Assembly: GCA_023382715.1 (NCBI GenBank)
Contig: JAHDWP010000020.1
Location: 1 to 58,341 of the forward strand
Origin: Anaerolineae bacterium
GTDB lineage: Bacteria > Chloroflexota > Anaerolineae > Aggregatilineales > Aggregatilineaceae
Direction: 5' to 3'
Length of the DNA stretch: 58,341 nucleotides
The position numbers were made by a program, and so were the translations under genes. This document shows positions 51,560-58,341 of this stretch, one piece after another. Below the pieces are notes generated by a model. The model saw nothing but the letters and a program-made list of their open reading frames with translations. It made no database searches and had not been told where the DNA came from. Each line of letters opens with the position of its first letter. Within the stretch, counting starts at the first letter, position 1.

Positions 51560-52615
51560 ATGAAACGCCGCTGGTTATTGGGAACGATGGTCTTGGCTAT
51601 GCTGGCTGCCCCCATGCTGGCTTGTGGATTCCCCCTGCCCGCCGGGACAGCTACGCTGGCCGTCAGCAAGGCGGTCTGCGCCGAGGGTGAGGCAGCAGAC
51701 TCCTGCCAGGTGCGCCAGGATGCGTACCAGTTGATGAGCAAGCTGCAATCGGTCGCCATCGAGGACCTGACCATGACCCTGCACATTGATGACGGGGAGA
51801 GCGTCACCGCGATGAGCCTCACCGGAACCTACGAGTACGTGGTCACGGGCGACGAGGTCGGCCTGGGAGCCAACATCCACGCCGTGCTGACCGAAGCCGA
51901 GATGAGCGACGCGGACGGCACGGAATCGCTCAGCGGCGCCGAGTTCATCGTCTTCGGCGACAAAGCCTACACCAAGAAGCCCGGCGAGGATTGGGTCTAT
52001 GAAGAGCTGGACGAGAACGCCCTGCTCGGCCTGGGCATAATCCTCGGCCTGGGCGGCCCCACGGGGGCCGGGCTGGACCTGTTCAGCGATCCGGCCATCT
52101 TCGCGGTCAGCGTCGCGGACGGCCCGGCGGTGGGCGGCCAGGCGACGCAGGCCCAGACGCTGACGCTCAACCTGGGGGCGCTGCTCTCCAACGCCAATGT
52201 GCTGGACAGCGTGATGGCGCAGGGCTTCGGCGCCGGCGGTGAGGCGCTGGGCATGTCTCAGGAAGACCTCGGCGTGGGCGCGGCGCAGTTGGCGATGATG
52301 TCCATGCTGCTCCTGCCGATGTTCGAAGGCTCCTCCTTCACGACCACCGTCTACATCGGCGCGGAGGATGGCTACATCCACCGTATCGAAGATAACTATG
52401 TGTTCGCGATGGACACTGCCGCGTTGGGCACGTTGTCTGAGGGCGAGCCGCAGAAGATGATCATGCGTTACGAGCTGTCCGGCGATCTTGTGCGCCACAA
52501 CCAGCCCGTGACAATCGCCGCGCCCGAAGGAGCAACTGAGGGCCAGGGCCTGCTCGGTGAAGAGGGTGGGCTGTTCGGCGGCGGGCTGGGCAGTGGCCTG
52601 CTGGGCGGCCAGTAG
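51560..52615 (+). CDS. Lipoprotein, first of three tandem exported proteins
   Basis: A 351-residue protein with a signal sequence ending in the lipobox MLAC (Cys22). The mature part starts with a Cys pair (KAVCAEGEAADSCQ) comparable to the GLSDADC region of the next two proteins. Long beta-type stretches, the YIGAEDGYIHRIE motif and the Gly-rich end (GGLFGGGLGSGLLGGQ) follow. The strand pattern and the VYIG-x2-DGY motif resemble LppX/LprG-like lipid carriers, but this is inference. Own promoter and terminator. Confidence 0.7.
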   Translation: MKRRWLLGTMVLAMLAAPMLACGFPLPAGTATLAVSKAVCAEGEAADSCQVRQDAYQLMSKLQSVAIEDLTMTLHIDDGESVTAMSLTGTYEYVVTGDEVGLGANIHAVLTEAEMSDADGTESLSGAEFIVFGDKAYTKKPGEDWVYEELDENALLGLGIILGLGGPTGAGLDLFSDPAIFAVSVADGPAVGGQATQAQTLTLNLGALLSNANVLDSVMAQGFGAGGEALGMSQEDLGVGAAQLAMMSMLLLPMFEGSSFTTTVYIGAEDGYIHRIEDNYVFAMDTAALGTLSEGEPQKMIMRYELSGDLVRHNQPVTIAAPEGATEGQGLLGEEGGLFGGGLGSGLLGGQ

Positions 52616-52646
52616 TCGCCGCATTCTCCATATCACATGCGCGGAG

Positions 52647-52680
52647 GGGCCGCTTGTCCAACCCAGGCGGCCCTTCACTT
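52647..52680 (+). terminator. Rho-independent terminator
   Basis: GGGCCGC (52647-52653) and GCGGCCC (52667-52673) with a 13-base loop, followed by TTCACTTTG. The tail is weak in T. Confidence 0.55.
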
Positions 52681-52803
52681 TGCCGGCCCCGTGTTTACGG
52701 AGATTTTTCGCCCTTTTTAACACTTTGGCATTGCCTCGCAGAGAAGTCCGTGTCATACTGGCCTCATGTGAAAGTTGTGCTTGGTCATCAAGGAGCATTT
52801 GCT

Positions 52804-53793
52804 ATGAAGCACTTCATGCGAAGACTGCCTGTCGTACTGGTTGTCTTGCTGGCCCTCACCCTGGCTGCGCCCGCTTTCGCCCAGGCTGACAACCCGCTGT
52901 GTGCCGGTCTCAGCGATGCCGATTGCCAGCTTCTGCTGGGCACCACCACGGCGATGGCCGGCGTCACGTCGCTCACCGCTCCCGCCTGGGCTATTGATCT
53001 CAATATCAATGATGGCACAGGGGAGTATGTGCTCCAGGCCAGTGGCAGCGGCGGCTTCCAGTTCGCGCCGAACGCCTCCGAGTTTCTCATCCACCTGGTG
53101 ATCGATCAGGTATCTGTTGTCTCCCCCACCCTGACGCAGTCGTTCGCGGCGGAGATCATCCTCACCCCGAACATGGGTTACGTCAACTACAATGGCGAAT
53201 GGTATGGTGAGGAGATCACCGAGGAAGACCTCGCCGAAATGGGCCTGGGCGACCTGGGCAGCATGTTTGGTGGCGGCATGGCCAGCCCAAGCGATGCGGC
53301 TGAGTTGGCCGGTATTGACCTGACCGGCATTGTCACCACGACGCGCGGCGCGGATGAGCAGGTGGGTGGGCAGCCCACAGCCGTCTTCACCACCGACATC
53401 AACCTCGCACAGTTTTTCACGGCCCTGCTCACTTCTCCCATGGTAGGCGAGGCGCTGGGCCTGGGCGGTGACGAGTTGGGCCTGGGAGAAATGACCCCCG
53501 AAGACATCCAGATGATGGGCATGTTCTTCACGCCGCTGCTCGGCAACACCACGCTGACAGTCGGGCAGTGGATCGGCATCAGCGATCAGAAGCCCTACAA
53601 GTTCTCTCTGAACATCGCGCTCAACCTGGACCTGTCCATGATCGACCCGGGGATCAGCGCTGTCACGGGTAACATCTCGTTCATGTCGGAGTTCGGTGCC
53701 TTCAACCAGCCGCTCTCCGTCACCTTCCCGCAGAGCTACCGCCCGATCGAAGAACTGGAGGCGCAGCTCGAGGCGCTCGACATCGGGTTCTAG
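52804..53793 (+). CDS. Secreted protein, second of the tandem set
   Basis: A 329-residue protein with a Sec signal peptide (RRLPVVLVVLLALTLAAPAF, cleavage AFA-QA). The mature N-terminus PLCAGLSDADCQLLL is nearly the same as that of the third gene (NCNGLSDADCQII). TLTVGQWIGISDQKPYKFSL corresponds to SITMEQWIGADDGYLHRFGM of the third and VYIGAEDGYIHRIE of the first. AAGGAG lies nine bases before the ATG. The signal peptide and common WIG motif suggest related extracytoplasmic carriers. Confidence 0.75.
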   Translation: MKHFMRRLPVVLVVLLALTLAAPAFAQADNPLCAGLSDADCQLLLGTTTAMAGVTSLTAPAWAIDLNINDGTGEYVLQASGSGGFQFAPNASEFLIHLVIDQVSVVSPTLTQSFAAEIILTPNMGYVNYNGEWYGEEITEEDLAEMGLGDLGSMFGGGMASPSDAAELAGIDLTGIVTTTRGADEQVGGQPTAVFTTDINLAQFFTALLTSPMVGEALGLGGDELGLGEMTPEDIQMMGMFFTPLLGNTTLTVGQWIGISDQKPYKFSLNIALNLDLSMIDPGISAVTGNISFMSEFGAFNQPLSVTFPQSYRPIEELEAQLEALDIGF

Positions 53794-53807
53794 CGACCGT
53801 GTACATG

Positions 53808-53846
53808 CCGGCCCCCAGCGCGTCAGCAGGGGGCCGGTTGTCTTTT
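53808..53846 (+). terminator. Rho-independent terminator
   Basis: CCGGCCCCC (53808-53816) and GGGGGCCGG (53829-53837), 12-base loop, followed by TTGTCTTTT, 15 bases after the gene. Confidence 0.8.
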
Positions 53847-53955
53847 CCTCTCCATGTCCCTGGCGCAACCTCTTCCGTCCGCCCGCGTATAGGGGAGTGA
53901 GCATGGCCCGCATCGTTCGCCTGGGCAAGACCACCCCGCAGGAGGGAATTTGAAC

Positions 53956-55434
53956 ATGCAGCGTCTACTCCACTTTATGTCGTGCACGGCGCTCATCGCC
54001 CTGCTGCTCACCAGCCCGGCCCTGACCGCGCTGGCCCAGGGCGGCGAGCAAACCGTCAATTGCAACGGCCTCAGCGATGCCGACTGCCAGATCATCACAG
54101 ACGCCACCACCGCCATGCAGGGTCTGCACGCCTTCAGCGTTCCCGAATGGGGTGTCAACCTGACGGTGGACAGCGATCAGGAGACTGTGCAGATTCACCT
54201 GGCCGGTTCTGGCGCGCTGGTGATGCCCCAGTCGCTCATGGCGCTGATCAGCGACCTGCCGCCGATGGCTGGCCTGACCGACCTGGCCCCCATCATCGCC
54301 TTCTACGAGCAGCTTGACGCCACGACTCTCCTCACCATGCTCCAGGAGACGAGCGGCTATCTTGTCCTCGACGAGATAGTGCTGCCAGAAGCGACCCGGT
54401 CGACGGACAGCTCCATCGAGATCATCTTCAAAGACATGGGCCTCTACCTGCACGCGCCCTCGCCCACCGGCACCGATGCCTGGTTCGGCGAGAAGCTGAC
54501 CCTGACCCCCGCCGATCTCGACGAGCTGGAGACCAGCCTGGCCGAGTTGTTGACCAAGCTTCAGAGCGAAGAGACCGCCCAGGCATTCGCCCAGATCTCC
54601 GAGCTGTCCGGGCCGACGCAGCGCTTTTACACGCTGCTGTCCACCCACATCAGCTCGACGCGCGGCCCCGATGCCGTCTTCAACGGTCAGACCATGTTCA
54701 CCTTCACCACTTCTTTCGATCTGGAAGGATTCCTGAACGACCCGAACCTGCCCTCGGTCCTGATCAGCCTGCTCAAGAACCCGGCGTTGGCCGCGCTGGA
54801 GCTGGAGATGGGCGAGTTGGAGACGCTCAACGAGACCCAGATTCGGTTCGTGCTGATGACCGCGGGGCTGCTCCTCGCCGACTCGTCCATCACGATGGAG
54901 CAATGGATCGGCGCCGACGACGGCTACCTGCACCGGTTCGGCATGGACCTCTCCCTCGATCTCAACCTGGAGCTGCTGGCCCAGGAAATCGAGACGCAGA
55001 GCGCCACTATTGACGGCTCGGTGTACCTGACGCTGGACGACATCAACACGGCGACGCTGGAGGGCATCACCGTGCCCATCGTCTACTACCCGCTCGACGA
55101 CACAGAGGACTTCCTGAGCGGCACGCCCGCCATGATCAAGAGTCAGATCGTGCTGGGCCAGGTGGTCAGCGGCACGCTTTCCGGAGCCACAGAGGCCAAG
55201 GATATCTACAGTCTGAAACTCAACGCCGGCGACTCAGTGGAGATCGCGCTCGTCTCAGAAGCCTTCCCCTACCTGAGCGTGTACGGGCCGGATGGCTTTC
55301 TGGTGACTAAGTTCGATACCTACCGCAAGCAGACGGTGACCTTCACCGCCGAAAAGAGCGGCCTGTACCTGTTCGTCGTGTACGCTTACTGGAACATGGA
55401 CTACGAGATGACGGTCAGCGCTCCGCAGCCGTGA
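53956..55434 (+). CDS. Secreted protein, third of the tandem set, with C-terminal PPC-like domain
   Basis: A 492-residue protein with a signal peptide (CTALIALLLTSPALTALAQG). The core parallels the previous gene (NCNGLSDADCQII; ITMEQWIGADDGYLHRFGMD). An extra C-terminal domain of about 100 residues (LGQVVSGTLSGATEAKDIYS, then SVEIALVSEAFPYLSVYGPD) resembles PPC-type beta domains seen at the end of the kinase at 22 kb. The ATG at 53956 is preferred to a TTG at 53950; GGAGG is upstream. Confidence 0.75.
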   Translation: MQRLLHFMSCTALIALLLTSPALTALAQGGEQTVNCNGLSDADCQIITDATTAMQGLHAFSVPEWGVNLTVDSDQETVQIHLAGSGALVMPQSLMALISDLPPMAGLTDLAPIIAFYEQLDATTLLTMLQETSGYLVLDEIVLPEATRSTDSSIEIIFKDMGLYLHAPSPTGTDAWFGEKLTLTPADLDELETSLAELLTKLQSEETAQAFAQISELSGPTQRFYTLLSTHISSTRGPDAVFNGQTMFTFTTSFDLEGFLNDPNLPSVLISLLKNPALAALELEMGELETLNETQIRFVLMTAGLLLADSSITMEQWIGADDGYLHRFGMDLSLDLNLELLAQEIETQSATIDGSVYLTLDDINTATLEGITVPIVYYPLDDTEDFLSGTPAMIKSQIVLGQVVSGTLSGATEAKDIYSLKLNAGDSVEIALVSEAFPYLSVYGPDGFLVTKFDTYRKQTVTFTAEKSGLYLFVVYAYWNMDYEMTVSAPQP

Positions 55435-55691
55435 GGGGAGCAGGTGATCGGTGGTCAGTGATCAGTAGTCAGTGATCGGTGATCAGTGGTCGGGAGAGGT
55501 TTAGCGGCTCCCCGCCAGAAGACTTCCGAAGTCTCCGCAGACTTCGGAAGTCTGGTCCTGCGCCCCGGCCCCGTCCGGCAATCAAAATCCCCCTCTCTAG
55601 CCCGGCTGGAGAGGGGGATATAGGAGACAAGGCACATAGGGACGTATGGCCATACGCCCCTACGGAGGGCGCAACAGCGCAGTGTCCCTTG
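55435..55691. repeat. Repeat cluster between convergent genes
   Basis: Contains GATCGGTGGTCAGTGATCAG-type tandem units (55446-55490), a GACTTCCGAAG palindrome (55520-55553), a CCCCTCTCTAGCCCGGCTGG hairpin (about 55589-55618), an ATGGCCATACGCC palindrome and a GGGCGCAACAGCGCAGTGTC unit (about 55640-55690). Five repeat families are stacked in 250 bases. Confidence 0.75.
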
Positions 55692-56921
55692 CTAGCCGCT
55701 CGTCTGCGGCTCCAGCGAGGCGTCCTCCGCAATCAGGTCGAGGTTGCGGCCCACTGTCGCCAACCCCTTCAGGGCGCGGTCGAGGTGCTCTTTGCGATGC
55801 GTGGCCATGTAACTGGTGCGCAGCAGGGCGCTGTTGGGCGGGACGCCGGGCGACACCACCGGGTTGGTGTAGACGCCTTCCTCGATCAGCGCGTGCCAGG
55901 CCAGCACCGTGCGGTAGTCATCGCGGATGTAGATCGGGATGACCGGGGTGTTGCTCGTGCCGATGTCGAAGCCCAGCCGCTTCAGCCCGGCGCGCATGTA
56001 CTCGGCATTCTCCCACAACCGGTGCACGTGCTCCGGCTCGTTCTCGATGATGTCCAGCGCCGCCAGCACCGCCGCCGCGTTGGCAGCCGGCAGGCTGGCG
56101 CTGAACGCGAAGGGCCGCGCGAAGTGCTGGATGTAGTGAATCGTCTGCTCGTCGCCGGCGATGAAGCCGCCAATGGACGCCAGCGACTTGCTGAACGTGC
56201 CCATGATCAGGTCCACTTCGTCGGTCAGCCCGAACTGCCAGGCTGTGCCGTGTCCCTCACCCAGCACGCCGATGCTGTGCGCGTCGTCCACCATGATCCG
56301 CGCCCCGTGCCGCTTGCAGATTTCGATCAGCGTCGGCAGCGGGGCGATGTCGCCGCCCATGCTGTACACGCCGTCCACGATCACCAGCTTGCCGGCGTCC
56401 TCCGGCAGCTTGGCCAGGGCGTACTCCAGGCTGTCGGGGTCGTTGTGCGAGAAGCGGCGCATCTCGGCCTGGTTCATGCCGCGCGCCATGAAGCAGCCGT
56501 CCACAATGCTGGCGTGATCGTCCTTGTCCAGGATGGCGAAATCGCCGCGGCCCACGAGGGCTGAGATCGTGCCCAGGTTGGTCTGGTAGCCGGTGGAGAA
56601 GACGATCGCCGCTTCTTTGCCCACGAACCTGGCCAGCCGGTTGTCCAGTTCCAGGTGAAAGGCCAGCGTGCCGTTGAGGAAGCGGCTGCCGGTGCAGCTC
56701 GTCCCAAAGCGCTCGACAGCCTCAATCGCCGCCTGTTTGACTTTAGGGTGCGTCGTCAGGCCCAGGTAGTTGTTCGACCCGATCATCACCACTTCTTTGC
56801 CCTTGAAGGTGGCGGTGGTGGCGTCCGAGTCCTGCAGCGGCTGAAAGAACGGGTACAGCCCCATCTCCATCGCTTCACGGGCACGGGTGAACGTGCGCGT
56901 CTTGTCGAAAATGTCTCTCAT
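55692..56921 (-). CDS. Alpha-oxoamine synthase (PLP enzyme; serine palmitoyltransferase/KBL/BioF family)
   Basis: A 409-residue fold-type I PLP enzyme that joins an amino acid to an acyl-CoA with loss of CO2. The Schiff-base Lys245 lies in GTFSKSLASIGG, the PLP-stacking His136 in DKDDHASI, and the Asp/His of VDDAHSIGVLG are present. The N-terminus GLYPFFQPLQDSDATTATFK then VVMIGSNNYLGLTTHPKV is closer in style to bacterial serine palmitoyltransferases than to BioF or KBL. No biotin or threonine genes adjoin, which leaves sphingoid-base synthesis possible. Substrate not proven. Confidence 0.88.
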   Translation of the reverse strand: MRDIFDKTRTFTRAREAMEMGLYPFFQPLQDSDATTATFKGKEVVMIGSNNYLGLTTHPKVKQAAIEAVERFGTSCTGSRFLNGTLAFHLELDNRLARFVGKEAAIVFSTGYQTNLGTISALVGRGDFAILDKDDHASIVDGCFMARGMNQAEMRRFSHNDPDSLEYALAKLPEDAGKLVIVDGVYSMGGDIAPLPTLIEICKRHGARIMVDDAHSIGVLGEGHGTAWQFGLTDEVDLIMGTFSKSLASIGGFIAGDEQTIHYIQHFARPFAFSASLPAANAAAVLAALDIIENEPEHVHRLWENAEYMRAGLKRLGFDIGTSNTPVIPIYIRDDYRTVLAWHALIEEGVYTNPVVSPGVPPNSALLRTSYMATHRKEHLDRALKGLATVGRNLDLIAEDASLEPQTSG

Positions 56922-57152
56922 GATGATGCGATCCCTTTCCTCCTAGCCTGCAATCACAAAACGCCCTGCCTGGCAGCGCGCCTCGCGCGCAAACCGTCGC
57001 TGGTCCATTTTACGGAACGGGGTGGAATCGAGTGGGCGCCGGCACGCGCCGCCAGTGCCCACGAGTGCTCTCATTGTAGCCGACAGACCTCATCTTGGCG
57101 ACAAACAACCGCCCTGGCACTATGTGACTTTCGCACAGATCGCCGGGCGCTC
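56922..57152. other. Intergenic region between two minus-strand genes
   Basis: No repeat or clear promoter recognised, except a GTGGAATCGAGTGGGCGCCG stretch. ACGAGTGCTCTCATTGTAGC near 57060 reads on the minus strand as a weak TACAAT -10 for the oxoamine synthase. Confidence 0.4.
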
Positions 57153-58007
57153 TCACCAATCCAGCGCGTCAGAAGGGACATCCCACTCGCCGCTGTCCGG
57201 CGCCCATTGCTCTTCTGGCGCGTCGGGGATGGCTGTGTGCAGCAGCGAGCGCCGCCGATCCTGCGCTTCGGGCGGTGTGCGCCGCCCTGCGCGCCGTTCG
57301 CCGGGCGCGGGCTGTGGGTCGGGCAGGGATCGTTCCGGGAACCAGAGCGCCTTCAGCCAGTCCACCAGCCCCGCGATCATGTCGGGTGTCAGGCGGACCG
57401 CGGCCTCGATCCCGTGCGGCGAGAACGCATACAGCCGCCCGAAACCTTCGCGCGTCACCAGGATCAGGTACGGCTGCTCCCAACGCTCGCGCGTCCAGAG
57501 CATGGTGATGCCGCTGTCGCGCCGCAACAGCTCCATCCACCGCAGGCGATCAGGCTCCAGCAGCGGCGAAAGGTGAAAGCGCAGCGCCAGCGTCCCAAAC
57601 AGGGTGAAGGTGAAGACCAGCGCCGCCGTCTCGTCCAGCGCGGCGTCAACGGTCAGCGTGGCCACATCGTCGTTGCTGCCCAGGATCGCCGTCGCCTGGC
57701 GGCGCAATGGCTCGCCTGCCTCTGGCACAAGCCGCAGATGCGCGAGCAGCGGGGCGTTGGCAAAGCGCCGGGCGAGATCATCGTCGAGGTCAATCTCGCC
57801 CGCGAAGAACTGCTGTAGCATAGCCGGGGCGCCGGCCCACAGCCGCCGCGCGTCGCCAGATTCGCGCAGGGCCAGGGTCAGCCGCTGGCGATCCTGGTCG
57901 GTGATGCGCCGGGTGAGCGCGCGACTCAGCCGGATCAGCTCTTCAACCGGCATCTCGTCGAGATCGGGCGGTCGGCGGGGCAGGCCCGCGCGCGGCGACT
58001 CAGGCAT
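57153..58007 (-). CDS. Protein of unknown function
   Basis: A 284-residue soluble protein. The first 70 residues are helical and charged (VEELIRLSRALTRRITDQDR); the middle has FTFTLFGTLALRFHLSPLLE and WEQPYLILVTREGFGRLYAF, and the C-terminus is Pro/Arg-rich and ends in WDVPSDALDW. No signal or membrane helix. Not recognised. Confidence 0.6.
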   Translation of the reverse strand: MPESPRAGLPRRPPDLDEMPVEELIRLSRALTRRITDQDRQRLTLALRESGDARRLWAGAPAMLQQFFAGEIDLDDDLARRFANAPLLAHLRLVPEAGEPLRRQATAILGSNDDVATLTVDAALDETAALVFTFTLFGTLALRFHLSPLLEPDRLRWMELLRRDSGITMLWTRERWEQPYLILVTREGFGRLYAFSPHGIEAAVRLTPDMIAGLVDWLKALWFPERSLPDPQPAPGERRAGRRTPPEAQDRRRSLLHTAIPDAPEEQWAPDSGEWDVPSDALDW

Positions 58008-58341
58008 CGGCAGCTCCTACGCGGACGGGTGTCTGGGGCTGATTATACGGCAGGGCGTCGAAAACCGAAAACGCCCGACGCAGCGCGCAGTAGAAGCGGA
58101 ATGCCTGAACCGTCGAGGCGCAGAGGGCGCGGAGAAGAGGGAGTCCGCCGGGGTCTCGTCCCCTCTCCGCGTGTGGAGAGGGGATTGAGGGGTGAGGTAA
58201 ATCCGCCCGCTTTCCGCGCCGGCCCCGTATGCCCCTGCGGCGTGTCTGGTTGGGATAGCCCTACAGCGGGTGACAAGAGGGGCCGATCTGTCCTGCGGTT
58301 GAAAAACTGGACACTTTTCGGGCCATTCATAAGAGAGGGAT
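58008..58341. repeat. Right end of the window: repeats, no gene
   Basis: An ACCGTCGAGGCGCAGAGGGC-type unit (about 58108-58135; compare 50978-51043) and a CCCCTCTCCGCGTGTGGAGA hairpin followed by GAGGGGTGAGGT (about 58159-58198). The last 80 bases show no clear coding or promoter signal. Confidence 0.6.

Overview
The window looks like a chromosomal segment of a high-GC bacterium, most likely a member of the Chloroflexota (Anaerolineae-like). The grounds are the dense, very GC-rich coding, the Ser/Thr kinase with long Thr-Pro linkers and extracellular SH3 domains, the families of secreted proteins with no recognisable family, and intergenic spaces packed with short palindromic and GATCAGT-type repeats. 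This is inference from composition and gene style; no rRNA or other marker gene is present. No tRNA, rRNA, CRISPR array, integrase or transposase was recognised.

Layout. 1-5.2 kb: a folate/pteridine cluster (folE, a pteridine-reductase-like SDR, folB overlapping folK), a small membrane protein and a heme O synthase (ctaB). 5.4-7.3 kb: a DNA methyltransferase fused to an Mrr-like nuclease, lying between two identical 61-bp direct repeats, followed by a candidate small RNA driven by a promoter with a LexA-type box. 7.5-15 kb: a GT-C glycosyltransferase, cysH coupled to a sugar epimerase, a UDP-glucuronate-epimerase-like gene, a YhhN lysoplasmalogenase and DegV. 15.1-18.6 kb: an MmeI-like single-chain restriction-modification enzyme carrying an in-frame DUF559 nuclease between two direct repeats. 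18.7-29.5 kb: a receptor-type Ser/Thr kinase, secreted proteins, an MscS channel, a receiver-adenylate cyclase plus a lone receiver, and a phosphoglucomutase.

29.6-43.6 kb holds a scattered minus-strand set of HK97-type phage genes: small and large terminase, portal, a protease/major-capsid fusion, head-tail connector, tail-terminator-like, minor-tail-like, fibre-like and holin-like genes. All frames are open. The set lacks a recognisable major tail protein, tape measure, integrase, replication or lysis enzyme, and it is interrupted by chromosomal-type genes (a zinc-ribbon/FHA protein, a TIR-HEAT protein, a HEAT protein, an AEC transporter and a DUF4258/DUF2283 pair whose first member is frameshifted). 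The terminase and the capsid operons share about 45 bp of promoter sequence centred on a GAAC/GTTC-like operator. A perfect GAAC-N4-GTTC box also lies at the start of a LexA-type DNA-binding-domain-only gene at 45.2 kb and in the small-RNA promoter at 7.45 kb. The best candidate for an undescribed system is therefore a LexA-controlled, GTA-like or domesticated phage head module with an associated regulator and perhaps an SOS-linked small RNA.

43.9-58 kb: a DMT transporter, the LexA-like gene, mgsA, an AT-richer TcmP-DUF5131 two-gene cassette of unknown function, a lipoprotein, a pair of related genes of unknown function, three tandem secreted proteins of which two share a Cys-x-GLSDADC N-terminus, an alpha-oxoamine synthase and an unknown protein. 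Several dispersed repeat families mark almost every operon boundary and appear to take part in gene mosaicism, especially at the two restriction-modification genes and the phage module.
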